From Eumeta japonica (lineage: Eukaryota > Arthropoda > Insecta > Lepidoptera > Psychidae), in NCBI GenBank assembly GCA_005406025.1, contig BGZK01000090.1, forward strand, positions 124,001 through 188,000: 64,000 nucleotides of DNA, given 5' to 3'. Position 1 is the stretch's first letter; each line of letters opens with the position of its first letter. The position numbers were made by a program, and so were the translations under genes. The notes under the pieces were generated by a model. It was not told the DNA's origin, searched no databases, and saw only the letters and a list, made by a program, of their open reading frames with translations. Positions 1-12,103 of the stretch are shown here, piece by piece.

Positions 1-424
1 ACAAGCGCATGTGCATTGTTCACTTTGTAAGAACGCAAAATCGTGTTGTACGCTCGGAACTGCGTTTGCCAGTCGTACGACTGACGTACGCCGTACGCCG
101 CTGGACTTTCAGAGCTCACGGTCCACGTTGCACGATCGAAGAGCCGACGCTGTCAAATCGGATTAAACCCGTCCGCCCGCTGGAAGCCGGGTCCGCGGAC
201 GCGCGCGCGCGCAATGAGGTGACTAAGTCAATTTATAAACGCTAAAAATAACCGGGCAGCGCCTTGCACATATGACGCCTCGTACGTGGAAGAGTTTAGC
301 CGATGAAAAATTCCAGCCGACGGATCGACCGGCGCGAGCGCGTCGGGCGCGCACTCGAAGGACACATATGCACATGCGCCGCACACACGGGGGCACGAAT
401 GCGGCGCAGTGATACGCCCATCCC
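1..424. other. CpG-rich non-coding patch
   Basis: CG-dense sequence with an alternating GC run near 200-212. A 78-codon open frame at 9-245 shows no recognisable domain. I see no gene. Confidence 0.5.
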
Positions 425-820
425 GGGGCCTTATTACCTAAAAGAAATCAATTTCTGATTTCGCAGAATTTTAAATTTGGTTTACTAATTCCCAAGTTGA
501 TATTTCGAAATACTAATTGTCTTTCTATTAACAGTGTTGCCTCTACAATGAAATCACTAAGTTATAATAATGAAATTTAATCGCATATTTGAATTCAAAA
601 ACCGTTAGGGATCGCGATTTCGCAATTATTCGAGAATTACGCTCTCAAACCGAAGACTGGTCTATAGCGATTCTCAAGCGATTTACAATCGATTTTCCGT
701 CATTCGTATTTCATACAAAGTGAATAATTATTTTTTTATGTAAATCGTTAGATTAAACAAAATCTTTACACATTTATCGAGGACCTAAAAATTTACAATA
801 ATATGGTATAATTGGACTGA

Positions 821-1320
821 TCTGATGATGGAGCTAGAAGATAGGCACAGGAATTCCAAAATGGAATAACATATCCTAGACGTGTTTGAGCTTGTTAGAG
901 TTGTCTTGAGATGTACTCTCACCATGAGTGATTTTCAGGGTCTGATGATGGAGCCAGAAGGTAAACACAGGAACTCCATAATAAAACAACGTATCCTGGC
1001 CGTGTTTGGTCTTGTAGAAATCGTCTTAAGTTGTACTTTGAACATGAACGATTTTCAGGGTCTGATGATGCAGCTGGAAGGTAAGCACTAGTACTCTATA
1101 ATAGGACAACATATCCAAGCGGTGTTTGCGGTTGTTGGAATTGTCTTGGAATGGACTTTAACCGTGATTGGTTTCCAGGGTCTGATGATGGAACCGAAAG
1201 GTAGACGCTAGTACTTCATAATGGAACAACGCAACCTAGCCATGTTTGGACTTGTTGATATTCTCGTGGAATACACTTTGACCATGATTGGCTTTCAGGG
1301 TCTGATAACGGAGCTGGAAG
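821..1320 (+). repeat. Tandem repeat, 120-bp unit, left arm of foldback element
   Basis: Each unit starts near TCTGATGATGGAGC, continues through a GGTA/GAC-GCAC tract, ATAATGGAACAACRTATCC-like sequence and GTGTTTG-CTTGTTRGA, and ends in GATTTTCAGGG. The first four spacings are exactly 120 bp with perhaps 15-25% divergence by eye. The fifth copy is cut off after about 20 bp by the fold-back point. Confidence 0.85.
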
Positions 1321-1330
1321 TTTGGAAGCT

Positions 1331-1720
1331 CCATCGTCAGACCCTGAAAGTCAATCGTGGTCAAAATCCATTTCAGGGCCATTTCAACAATTCCAAATAT
1401 GGTTAGGATATATTGTTCCGTTATGATATGTTAATTCCGGTACCAACCGTCGGGCTTCATCATCAGACCCCGAAAGCCAATTATGGCCAAAGTCCACTTA
1501 AAAAAATCTATTAAGAACACATACGACTAAGTTACGATGTTCTATTATGGAGTACTAGTGCTTACCTTCCGGCTCCATCATCAGACCTTGAAAGTCACTC
1601 ATGGTGGAGAGTACATCTCAAGAGAACTCTAACAAGCTCAAATACGACTAGGATATGTTATTCCGTTATAGTGTTCCTGTGCCTACCTTCTGGCTCATTC
1701 ATCAAATCAGTTCATTTATA
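1331..1720 (-). repeat. Tandem repeat, 120-bp unit, right arm of foldback element (inverted)
   Basis: Reverse-complement copies of the 120-bp unit are anchored at 1331, 1457, 1575 and 1695 (spacings 126, 118 and 120). The outermost copy ends in the mirror of the left-arm start: TATACCATATTATTGTA at about 1717 against TACAATAATATGGTATA at about 795. Confidence 0.82.
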
Positions 1721-1898
1721 CCATATTATTGTACAGCTATCGGTCCTCGATAAGTGCGCAAAGTTTAAATTTAATCTGACTCTTTAAAGTCACTCAAAAT
1801 TGCGTATAAGAATAACATTTTTTTTATACCTAACAATTTCGACTCACAAATCGATTCCGGAATCGCAATCGATTTCTACTTTTACGTAATAAGGCCCC

Positions 1899-2453
1899 CG
1901 TTTGTCGTGCGCGGATATTTTTTACCGAGTTCTAAGCTTACAAGTGCCGGCGTTGGGGTCTGATAGAATAGTTCAATACTTTTCTTGCCAGAATCGATAG
2001 ACGCTTAGACAGCTTATGGTAACGCACGCGCGCGTTTAACACTATATCTCGGATTGTCATTGGTTTTAGTTGACTTACAATTCATTGGTAACTTACAATT
2101 ATAATGTGAAAGTTTGTATGTTTGGATGTCTGTCATTCGATCAAACTTCAACGGCTAAACAGAATTATCTGAAACTGTGCAGCAAGATAGTTATCGGAAC
2201 AACGTTATTAGTTATAATTTATAAACATACTAATATCTGCTCGTGACATTGCTTGCGTGATCGTAGAACGAATTCTTTACTTGTGCCGATCGGTCATCGG
2301 TGACAACAATGTTCAAGTGAGATTCGAGATTCAACAAGGGAGATTCAACATCGTTTCGATATTCGAAATCACGAGCAGGACCCGGTTCAGATTTACGAGC
2401 GTGAGCGAGACCGTTTCACGACAAAAGTATGCGGTTTTTTTATTGGTGTAGAG
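1899..2453. other. No feature seen between foldback element and family-B repeat
   Basis: Mixed-composition DNA. A 64-codon frame at 2257-2451 has no recognisable content. Confidence 0.5.
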
Positions 2454-2747
2454 TCGAGAACGGGAATGAAACGGGGATCATGTTTGATAACGTCATCGAT
2501 CGATATTACAGACGAAAGAATTAAGTTGTACGTCTATGCGGCCGGAGTCGCGGGTGAATCGCGTATATTTTGAAAAGGACCGGAATCTCGATCGGGACCA
2601 GAAGTGATATCAGACGCGGGGCCGGGACTGAAATCGATAGCGGGGACGATGTCCGGATCGTGGTCGGTAGAGCGGTCGGCCGATATAAACGATGAAAGAA
2701 TTGATTGTCCGTGCGGGCGGAGACACGGGCAAAAGCTAGTTATTTAA
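2454..2747 (-). repeat. Dispersed GC-rich repeat (family B), minus orientation
   Basis: Read on the minus strand it starts AACTAGCTTTTGCCCGTGTC, then CCGCCCGCACGG, and continues through a run of CCCGGCC/TCCCG/GATTCC modules. The copy at about 31976-32240 shows the same order in plus orientation (TACTAGCTCCCCGCCCGTGG, then CCTTCGACCCCGGCCCCGC). A CTAGCTTTTGCCCGC-type start is frequent in lepidopteran dispersed repeats. It has no coding capacity; the superfamily was not determined. Confidence 0.6.
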
Positions 2748-3899
2748 TAAAGTATGCCTAAATGTATATGTTATTGAATTAAATTGATCAGACGAGCTTG
2801 ATCTAAAAAAATTACTTTGCGTAACGTTGAATATTATCTATGTATTAAAAAATTGTAAGCTTCCTGGTAGAGTTCAAGAAACTGCGGTCGAGATCGTCGG
2901 GTTATGTGTTTCTAATGCGTAAATGGCTCAGTATGACAGTGACCGACCTAGAGCTTGGTATGAGATCGCATTAATACGTCTGACCCTTTACGACTATGAA
3001 AAGGTCTTACCTAAAGAGGTAAATTTCTCGTAACGAGTAACGATAAACGGGTTCAGATGTATTGCTACCGTCCAAACATTTTCGACACTGAACCACTGTC
3101 GAGGAAGGTCACAACAGGACTCCCAGCCGGAGTTCATGCGAGCGTGATGACCGGCCGGCCTCCATAGAGTTACGTAACGATCACTGACCATAATCAATAG
3201 ACCGATGGTTCGGGCGGCGCTGCGATCGCTAGTCGGAAAATAAGAATTGTAGTCACCGCGGCCATAGATAAATGACTGCCGTTGCACGAGACCGGATTAT
3301 CACGCACGAAGCTGCGTGTGGGTTTGCGTTTTTCGGGCTTTTTGCTGCTTGTCTCCTCTGAGTGAGTTTGAATGTCAGACGGTGTGTTTGTGTGCGCGTT
3401 TGTGCGTCACAGACAAAAAAAAAACCGCATCGAACGGCGCACGTACTAAAAATGTCCGTCGATATGTCGAGACGATGCATAGATGCGGCGGAACGTTATT
3501 CAGGTACCCGTTTTGCAGGATCCGATTCTATCCAGATCTGTAAGCTACATGGCGATGTTGCCAGAAAAAAAAAAGGAGGCCGACAGCGAATCGAGTTCTC
3601 ACAATTCGTGTTCCATACTACAATATTCCATAAGAATTAGTACTTATATTTATATCGAAAGGTATAGTAATTAACAAATAAAAGGTAATTGAACGTATAT
3701 CTATTTGTATGTTTTTTCGTCTGTAAAAAAAAATTTGCATTTTTCCGATAACCTGTGACTCGCATGTCTAATGAATTCTTTTCCACCACTAAATTTTTTG
3801 TTTCATTTTGGAGATAGGTGGCGAGCGGCCATTTTTAACAAATTTGTAACTGGTAAAAAAAGATATATTTTTAGTATCCTTACAGATGTCACTTTTGAA
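2748..3899. other. No gene seen
   Basis: AT-rich with a short CG-richer stretch at about 3080-3500 that yields overlapping frames on both strands (2994-3287 minus; 3253-3480 minus; 3316-3640 plus). The overlaps on opposite strands and the lack of motifs argue for chance frames. Confidence 0.5.
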
Positions 3900-4165
3900 A
3901 TTACTTCTCATCCGGTACATTAGTTAGATCTTTTTAGTCTTTGATCCGAACTGACTCGTCATTTTAATCTCGAGTATATTACGTTCATCTTTAACTATAG
4001 ATTTATGTTTAATTATAGATTTGTGTGTGCGCGTCATCAAAACCCTAAATTATGGTGACATTTCAAATTCCTATATTACATGCTCTCGGAAAGAAATTTC
4101 TACAAAAAACGGACATAGAGTGATCTTATAAGGGTTCCGTTTGAGGTACGGAACTCAAAAAATGG
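3900..4165 (-). repeat. Probable family-A copy, minus orientation
   Basis: The minus strand from about 4160 reads TTGAGTTCCGTACCTCAAAC, then GGAACCCTTATAAGATCACT and CTATGTCCG, the start shared by GGTTCCGTA repeats. The far end near 3905-3925 may contain the degenerate mirror (GTACCGGATGAGAAGT). Confidence 0.45.
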
Positions 4166-4905
4166 TATGGATTTTATTTCGGAAGTGAAACTATTTGAGA
4201 TTAAAGACGTGGTATTTCCGAATTAAGGAATAAGATCGTTGTACACATTGAACCGCGAAGCAGTGCGGTTTCATTGCGTGCGCGCATTGTGCTCGGTCGC
4301 ATTCCGACGTTCGTTGTTGCGAGGTAATGCATAATTCTACGTTAGCAGTGAAATCAGAGCCGGCTTGTCTGTTTAACAATGCGTGTGTGCATTTGCACCG
4401 GTTGTGGGAAACTAGACAGCTATGCAGTTCGCTATGCATGCTTGTCTATTAATACGTATTATTATTTCCTGACGGTCTGACTGTACGTACCTACGGCGGC
4501 CGTTAATGTACAAATGTACATAGCGAACATGATTGTCTACTATATGAAGATAGACTATCATAGCACTATAAAACTCCTAAATAAATACGAAATAAGTAAT
4601 CATGCTTAGTACGTTATGCGACGGATATATAAGCATTTTCTTATATTCAAGTTTTTCTAATGGATATTACTAATTTTTTTTATGTTTAGTTGTTAAGTAT
4701 GTGTACTAATATTTTCCTTATTATTCGATATCTCCATGATCGGAACTTCCAACCCCATTAAAATCGTTATCACAATATTCAGGTACATTCCCAAAAACTG
4801 GCAAATTAATTTTGATTGTTTGATCTTAAATATTTCATGTTGTATGTACATCTGTATTTTTATTTATGTGGATTTATTTATTTCGTTTTGAGGTTTAACT
4901 TCTAA

Positions 4906-5515
4906 GGTTCCGTACGTCAGATTGAAGAAAAAACGGAATCCTTATACGATCACTACAGTCTGACTATCCGTCTGTCATAGTCATTTTGCTCCGATTCTAC
5001 TGAACCGATTAAGTCGTGAAGGTCTTACACATGCGAACCGTGATCCAAACACGGACCTCTGATGAAAACAAATTAATTTTCAATATACGAGTAACTTTTG
5101 GGTGTCAAATTAGCAAAAAATTGGTAATAATCTTCCATGAAAGATATCAAATAAAGGGCTGGTGATGATCTTAAAGTATATGTTTTGTTTTATGATTTTA
5201 AAATGAATAATTTTATTTAAGAAAATAGGTAAATTTTTGAATATTTTCTCCGGTCCTTATTTCCGAAATTATTGGAGCTTAATGTTAAAAAAACTCCAGA
5301 AATAGTTCTTTACTTTACATTACAGGTAACTTATAAAAAGTCCTTGGTTTTAAAATAATATGGCAAATCTCTCAATATTGTGCAAACGAACTTACATTTA
5401 CAATTGTTTTAATTGCCAAAAACAATTCTGGATCAGATTAAGAAAAAATAACAGGGTACATTACTTATTCATCGTACAGAATCCTGTCCGCGCGAATTCA
5501 ACTCGCATTTATTCA
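4906..5515 (+). repeat. Dispersed repeat (family A) with GGTTCCGTA start
   Basis: It starts AAGGTTCCGTACGTCAGATT, then AAAAAACGGAATCCTTATACG, a CTGACTATCCGTCTGTC tract and TTTTGCTCCGATTCTACTGA. It ends TCATCGTACAGAATCCTG then CGCGAATTCAACTCGCATTT. The copy at about 54060-54540 shows the same landmarks in the same order (CAAGGTTCTGTAC, TGTCTGTCCGTCTC, TTTTGCTCCGAATCTATAGG, AAATCTCTCAATATT, TTCATCGTACGGAACCTTCC, CGCGAATTCACCTTGCATTT). That is strong evidence for one ancestral element about 500-600 bp long. It has no coding capacity. GGTTCCGTA-type repeats are very common in moths and butterflies. Confidence 0.7.
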
Positions 5516-5870
5516 TTTTTTTTTAATTAAAGAAAAAAATCTGTCAAACAATTAAATACCTACATTGTTTTTTAAGCAATTTCAAATAGGCATTCTCTTT
5601 TTCTAGAAAAATATTACAAAAGTCTACGGAAACATGCAGAGACATATGGAGGTAGGTGGGCGACATATTTAGAATGGGCCCCCGTCCATCCCCGACGCGC
5701 ACCGGCGTATCACGAGTTCTCGCGTCGGACCCCCCGGCTCCGTGTATGAGTTTCAACCGATGCGGAGAGCATCAATAAAAAGCGGAATGCGGACCAGCGC
5801 CGCGGCAGTTTCCCCACCGGGTTGTGCAACTTAAGAGCGCCGCGCCGGCGCGCCCCCTCGCACGAGTCAA

Positions 5871-5923
5871 TTTAAATTAATAATTTGAAGTATTTAAATT
5901 AATAAATTAAAGTATTTAAATTT
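5871..5923 (+). repeat. 22-bp AT-rich tandem repeat, 2.4 copies
   Basis: Units start at 5871, 5893 and 5915 with TTTAAATTAATAA followed by TTTGAAGTA or ATTAAAGTA. It lies at the edge of a CG-rich patch (about 5680-5865). Confidence 0.85.
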
Positions 5924-6428
5924 CGACGGGCCGTGTCCGATTTTTATTTTGTTTGTTTTCTGCACTCGAATATTAGATTTAGTCTGATACTATTCCGGGT
6001 GTATTTAGGTAAGGTAAGAGATTTTAATCTCTCTGTTGTATCGATCGTTTCCGCTATTGATTGTCGATTTGTAAATGTGTCCGTTGATTTCTAGGAAAAT
6101 ACTCGATTGATAAGTACGTAAATTAGATTTTGCTTTAGTTCTTTGAAAAGCGTGGTGAATATCGCAGACTATATATGTCGCATTTCCATTAAAACTTTTA
6201 TGTGTTGTAGTATTCTCAGCTTGTATATAAACCTTCAATGGTACAGTAACAATTCAAAAATTGATTGTCTGAATTGTTGCTGTAGGCCAAATTCTGAAAA
6301 AAAATTTGGTTGCCTGTAAAGTCGGTATACGGGCGAAAGTTTTACGTGACAACGACTTTGAATGGTAAAATCATTTTAATGTGAATATTCATTCGTATAG
6401 TAGGAAGAAGGATGAAATAATAGTAACA

Positions 6429-6490
6429 ATTTAAAACATTTATTTATACAAAGAATTATATTTAAAACATTAATTTATACAAAGAATCTC
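6429..6490 (+). repeat. 31-bp tandem duplication
   Basis: ATTTAAAACATTTATTTATA-CAAAGAATTAT is followed directly by a copy differing at about three positions. Two copies only. Confidence 0.85.
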
Positions 6491-6637
6491 GCACTGAATT
6501 TCATATTAACAAAATTTTATTTTTACCTTTACACATACATACGTATTTATATACAAATATACATACAATAACTTGCAATACATTTGCAAGCTATGCACTA
6601 ATTCTCTAGTGCTGCGCGCGCGGCAGACCGATCATAG

Positions 6638-7778
6638 TTGAGTGGGAGAGAGACGCAAGGCATTCGGCGGGCCTCTCTCTCGTTCGGTGACTCATCGTTA
6701 CGTTACCGAGCGTTACACTTTTTCATAAGTGACTCCCAGCCGCAACCTAATTTAAGACGTTGTCACGTCAAAACAACCGTATTTGAGAAAAAATCGTATC
6801 GGCAAGTATCAGATACCTTATTCACCATCCACATCAAATTATGACACAGTCGAGTTATCGTACGTGAACTCCAGCCCGCCGGGGACCAGACTCTTAAGTG
6901 GCCTATGTGTAAAACATCTCGCAGAGTTCTTCCCACGCGGGCAGCGCGCACCTCGAGCGTGACGGGCCGCGAGCTTTTTACCGGGCTTTCCTTCAACCCG
7001 CTGCGTAGGCGCATACCGACACTTGAATTGCTAATAGCGCCGCGTTCTGCGAATGAAACTAGACAAAAGTATGGCCGCCGGGTGTTAACCGCCTTAATGT
7101 ATGTTAAAGGTATGCTAATTAATGTGATCCTTTTGAGAGGCATTACACCGTGCTGCGTGTTTACACACGGCGGCCTCTGCGGCTGCGCGACGTTTCCGAA
7201 GGGCCCGCGGTGAACTTTGGACGGCGGCGGGTTGGCGGTTGAGGGTCGCTTTCGAATCGTAAAGTACGCAGTTCGATCTCTACCTACGGCAAATCCATCG
7301 ACGACTGTTTTAACTCGAGCCGAAGCGAATGTCTCGCTCGGTGCATCGGTAGGCGTGCCAAAAGCCTCGGACGTTGTGACGGTGTCGGTGACAACGGTCG
7401 CTTGCGGCCCCCCGATCCTCACCAGACCGGCCGGGCCAGCTGGTCGTCTGAAATAAGGAGGCTGCGGGTGGGTACGACGCCCCGGGCGGTGCGGCAAATG
7501 ACAGTCCGTCGCGGCAATGAGTTTTCAGGAGTTACGATCACTGATAGAGTTCGGAAATGGGATAGTGTTTTATGACAATTTTGAATACTCTGCTGGACGA
7601 GATAACCGGACACTTATCGAATGAGCGGATAATAGGACTTCTCTCAAATTTTTCAAAACATGAACAGCGTTTTGAGCACTTCTGTGACCCCAAATATAAT
7701 AATCGGCCAGTTATTGCTGTCATTTTAGGCTATACGCCTAGTCCTCATTTCGGGATATTTAAAACAATGTTTAAGTAG
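6638..7778. other. Unrecognised block of open frames on both strands
   Basis: The minus strand is open for 244 codons at 6763-7497, the longest frame in the window. The plus strand is open in one register across 6638-6844, 6905-7213 and 7217-7456, with only a TGA at 6842-6844 and a TGA at 7211-7213 breaking it. A further plus frame of 68 codons follows at 7572-7778. Plus-strand codons at 7217-7456 often start with a purine (RNY-like), slightly favouring that strand. I do not recognise a domain on either strand, and I see no signal peptide, membrane segment or catalytic motif. CG richness here (about 6900-7500) lengthens frames by chance. It could be a decayed transposon gene, a host exon or chance. 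I see no clear splice sites. Confidence 0.35.
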
Positions 7779-8984
7779 TAAAATTGTAAATTAAAAGCTT
7801 ACATAAAAGGTTACGTGCCCGAACCTTCGTATATGAAGAGGTGTGAGAAAAAAATACTTTCCTACCCGACAGTCGAACTGCGATAGCGCGCAGAGGGCGG
7901 GCGGCGTGACCGCTAATAAGGCGAATAACTTACTCCGATCACTTATTTAGTTATTTCGTTAACGACACGGCCGAGAGAGGCGACCGCTGCGCAGACGCCG
8001 GCCGGAGCCGTTAGCGGCGGCGGGTAACAAGACTTGTTCTAAATGCAAATCGAGTGGAGCGGTGCACGGGCGGGCGGCGCGGGCCGGGCGGGGGCGGGAG
8101 GCGAAATAGCGCGTTCGCGCATTGTTTACACTACGCATTCCTCTCAGATAAAGATGTCCTTGGCGATCTTATACACCGCAAGACTGCTCCGCGCGGCGCT
8201 GCCGACTGTCGCGGCGTATTTCAAAATTTCAAATTGAACGCCACTTATATACGAATGTAATATGTATGTAATTCCAATCGGATCGTATGAGGTATGAAAG
8301 GAAAGGACTCTGTATGGCGAACATAAAAATGTTTTAAGTTATCAAAATTTTATGATTTTTAAACAGTTGAACGGGGTTCCATCGAGTACAGCTAAGAATC
8401 ATCACGGTTAAAGTAGCTTTCAATTAAAATTAATTGAATTGAAATTGATTCATCCGTTAGCTCCAAAGTCACAAACACACACGTACATAGGAGTCAAACT
8501 TATAATATACGCGTCAAATTTATAGCGCTTTGTGATTGTTCAAAAATTAATTATTAATTTGTTTTGTGTTAAATAGTCTTTATTAAATATGTTGTATATT
8601 AAATATTGTTAAATAGATAATATAGAATAAATCGGAAAACCACGTCACGAATAAATGCCCGCAGAAAATGTATGCAAATGAGTCATATTTCAAGTCAATA
8701 TAAATAAATAATATTCTCAGAAAAACAGAAGTGACATGCAAAGAGACAGATAGACAGACAAACAGTAATTTCTATAAGGGTTACGTTGTGACTTTTTTAA
8801 GTATAAAACGTTGAAAACAATTAGAATTATTAAATGCGCCTACGTATTTGTTTTTGATTCAAGCGATATTCTTTAATTTATGATATACAGGTATTTTACA
8901 TTTCTCGATCTTATTATACGGCATCGGTACAAGTTTGACAAATTTAATAAAATTTAATGTATTTTAATATAATATGAGCGGTGC
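7779..8984. other. CpG-rich patch followed by AT-rich DNA, no gene seen
   Basis: About 7860-8230 is CG-dense (GGGCGGGCGGCGTGACC and GCGGGCCGGGCGGGGGCGGG tracts). The paired 64- and 68-codon frames at 8043-8260 overlap in different registers and have no motif. Beyond about 8240 the sequence is AT-rich. Confidence 0.45.
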
Positions 8985-9060
8985 TGGCTTGGTGATTAAG
9001 AGTTGCCTACTTCCAACTAGGAGGCTATATTACGACTATGACCGTAGACGAGTTGACCAA
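8985..9060 (+). repeat. Possible tRNA-derived SINE head
   Basis: GCGGTGCTGGCTTGGTGATT-AAGAGTTGCC resembles an A-box region (TGGC..GGTG.TTAAGAG), with a weak later match (CGACTATGACC) where a B box would be. The reverse-strand segment near 25088-25120 (GGTGTGATGGTTAAGAGCGT) shows a similar head. Both are degenerate. Confidence 0.3.
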
Positions 9061-12000
9061 TAGTTTTTAACTTGACTCAAATTAATCCATTCACTCCGCT
9101 CCTTGAGGATCATTTCAAACCGTCTGCCGCGGACGCTGTCACCGCATTGCTGACAGCGGTCGTTTGAAATCCCCCTAACCCGTATCGGGCCAGGGTGGAT
9201 GCTTTAGGTCATATAAGGTCCTAGCCCCTCGGTCTGATATAAGAAGGTTGTCGGAGGGCGTGGTCTAATAGTGGGGTGATCGAAGACCGGAACACAACAG
9301 TTTAATATGGATATTAAAATTAGCGCCGGTAACGACTGACATCCCCTGTCTACGCCCACTACTGACGTATCATTTTATTTTTTTCGCAATTTTTTATGCT
9401 ACTTTGTAGTCGGAATTACGTATTAATATGCAAGATGTGTTTTTTACAATTGGTTTATATTTATTTAGGAAGACGTATAATTTTTGATATTTAGAATAAA
9501 TATTTGTTTTTATTTAGGAGAATTGATCGAGTATCAAAGTGTTCCTTTTAATCTGTACTGACTGCTAGTAGCTAAGTGTCTAAATACAAATCATCATCTA
9601 TCTCCTTAAATTATTTTTAATAGTAGTCATGGCGACAGCAGATATATATTTCTAAAGGTATAGGAGAAAGCGGACACATGGGTCACTGAATGATCATCGT
9701 CACCCATGTCACTAATACTGCAGTAATTACAGACGCGTCGCTGTCCATGTCTATATACGTAAGTAATAAACGAGAAATAGGAAATTTGTAGCTCTTTCTA
9801 TCTCGTAGAATACAACCATGAGATTGCTGTGTCCGAATAACGCCTGATCTAATAATTGTTTTGCTCGATAGCCAGAGGAATACCAGGCAGTGGGGTGACG
9901 GGCTATTCAAATAGCCCGTCCATACTGAATCTATACCCCCGCGATGCGTCATAAACGTACATCGTTAATCATGTACGGAACATGCCCGTGCGTTTCGGTG
10001 TTTACGACGCAATGTATACACACAAATATTTCAGACGGCGAATTCCACCGAATCGCAGCCTCCAGCCGCCGGCGGCGCTGAGCGTTTCCCAACAGATCTG
10101 TGAAACGATTTATCTCACAGTTAACATTCTAACCGGCCTAACGAGTCCGCTTTTACGCGCTAAAATTATATCAGCGCCGAGTGATAAGGCTTGTAGAATC
10201 GCTCCCGTTCTCGATCATTAAAATTCCTCGGTTATCTGTACGCGTTATCGAGCGGAGCGTTTTGTTTTTTTTTTACCCGACTACGGCGTAGCACGGCAGG
10301 ATGATGGTCTTTAACACCACGTATGAATGATGGGCTATCCGTTTCTCTCCTTCGTGTGCAGAGTATTCGCCGTGCAACTTTATTTAAATGGGCGTGCACT
10401 TTTCGGATAGCGAACGGTGTTCGATAAGGGGTCAAAAATTACTAACGGCAACTCTAGTCTGCGCACGCGCAGTGACACTTTCTTTTTTTTTCGTTCGACA
10501 CGACACGGCGCGACATCTTTCGGGACAGATCAGCCGGGATCGATGTCGTCGGAAACCGCATCGAGTTCCGTTCGCATTCGATATCGACGCGGCTGTAGGT
10601 TGCTGTTCACATGAAGAATTTCATAGATCCTTTAGCGGTTCTGGTTGCTTATGAAACGACTACGTTTAAAATTTACAGCTTTTGACAGCAATCCGTGTCC
10701 CACCAGTAGATCTATACGTTGTTCAGGGTATCTTCATGTAATATATCTCATTATTTATTTACAGTTTTACGTAACCTGGATGACCGACCCTTGCTTGGTA
10801 TACTATTAACGACATATAAATACTATATTATTATATATTAACATCGAGCTAGATCTATTTTATAACTCCTTTTCTATTTACCAAAATCATTAGAATTCTT
10901 TTGAAGGAGATAAACGTCAGCGAACACAATATCTTATCAGTTTTGTTATAATGTTTTCGAATACGTGTTTCTGTTTAATAAGTTATTTGCAAAACATTGA
11001 AAAGGAAAAATTTAAGAATGAAAATAATTCTCAGGCATAATTATAACCAACTGCCTTAGCATAACGAGCAGATTTGTACCAAAGACCTACTAATGTTGCT
11101 ACGTACCGTCGCTATTTTTTTTCAATGTGTTACAATTACAAGGCGATATAAGCAGAAAAATAAGAGTTTTCCTAGAAATGAGATCAAACTAGATAAGACT
11201 TTATTCGTCCCCGAAAACCTTTATCGAAAACGTTACAGCATATTTTGATAGTGCAATTAAAAAAAAAAGTTCGTTTAACATTATGGATTGTTTACTACTT
11301 TTGTTGCATAATCGTATGTAGTTTTTGACAAAAAAGATGACCGATTTCAAAATCCATAGCGACAGAATTGTTACTACGTAACACGGGCACTTATTACATT
11401 TGAGCAGTAAAAATATACCGCTACGAGAAACCATGGCCGCCTATCAGTGGAATTACTGCGTAAATTCATTTGATCGATCATCGACTTCCGCCGATATAGA
11501 CTCGCTTGTGTTATTTATCGATTAAATATTCTTTCACTGTCAGATAAACGGCGTGATTAGAAGTCGCCAACGAAGAATGTTAATGCAAAAATCCTCAATG
11601 AGCCCAGATGAGTGTCACACGCGCGGGCATATGCGGACGAGAAAGATAGCTGTATATATTGACCTTTTGTGTTTGTTTGTCTACCAATCCGTACGACTCG
11701 ATCGCTGTTTATCTTTTTTTTTTAAAAAAAAAGGTTCAATTAATTCCGCCATCGTTGTATTCGCCATTTCGTGTATGGTATTGATAGCAGCTTTACAATA
11801 TCAGGTAGCTCGCGCGGGTTAAAAACTGTTCGCGCTATTAGCTGTGCTATTAGCATGTAACGCGTCTGATCGAGTATCGTCGTGGATGGCGGTAAAACCG
11901 GGTTATGACGTCTTGTTTTCCGTTTCTGAGTAGAGGAACTTGATTTTTTTTAATCATTCTCGCTGTATCTTACGTAGCTCCCGGGCTCCGACTAGACGAG

Positions 12001-12103
12001 GAGGCTTTGGTATCTATCTTGAGGTGCCACAGATTCGATTATTAAAACTCACTTAAATGCACGTTCCATCTTGAGAGAGGAAAGAGCGAGACAGTTAGTT
12101 ATA
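9061..12103. other. No gene seen
   Basis: Mixed DNA. CG-richer segments at about 9100-9365 and 10000-10600 give short overlapping frames without recognisable content. A T10/A9 run sits at 11714-11732. Confidence 0.5.

Larger units (their letters stand above)
425..1898. mobile_element. Foldback element with inverted arrays of a 120-bp repeat
   Basis: The ends form an inverted repeat: GGGGCCTTATTAC at 425-437 matches its reverse complement at 1886-1898, and the similarity continues inward (ATCGATTTC-like tracts, then TATCGAGGACC at about 777 against GGTCCTCGATA at about 1742). The left arm carries five direct copies of a unit marked by TCTGATGATGG at 821, 941, 1061, 1181 and 1301, exactly 120 bp apart. 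The right arm carries four copies in reverse orientation, marked by CCATCATCAGA-like anchors at about 1331, 1457, 1575 and 1695. The apex lies near 1310-1333. The outer left arm (about 396 bp) is longer than the right (about 190 bp), so the right has lost sequence. Short frames at 882-1091 and 1221-1406 lie in the units and are not genes. No target duplication is clear. The layout resembles Drosophila FB foldback transposons, but the superfamily is unknown. Confidence 0.82.

Noticed and set aside
882..1406. Frames of 61-69 codons with repeated MSDFQGLMME-like segments
   Set aside because: They follow the 120-bp unit of the foldback element. The 120-bp period is a multiple of three, so the peptide repeats automatically.
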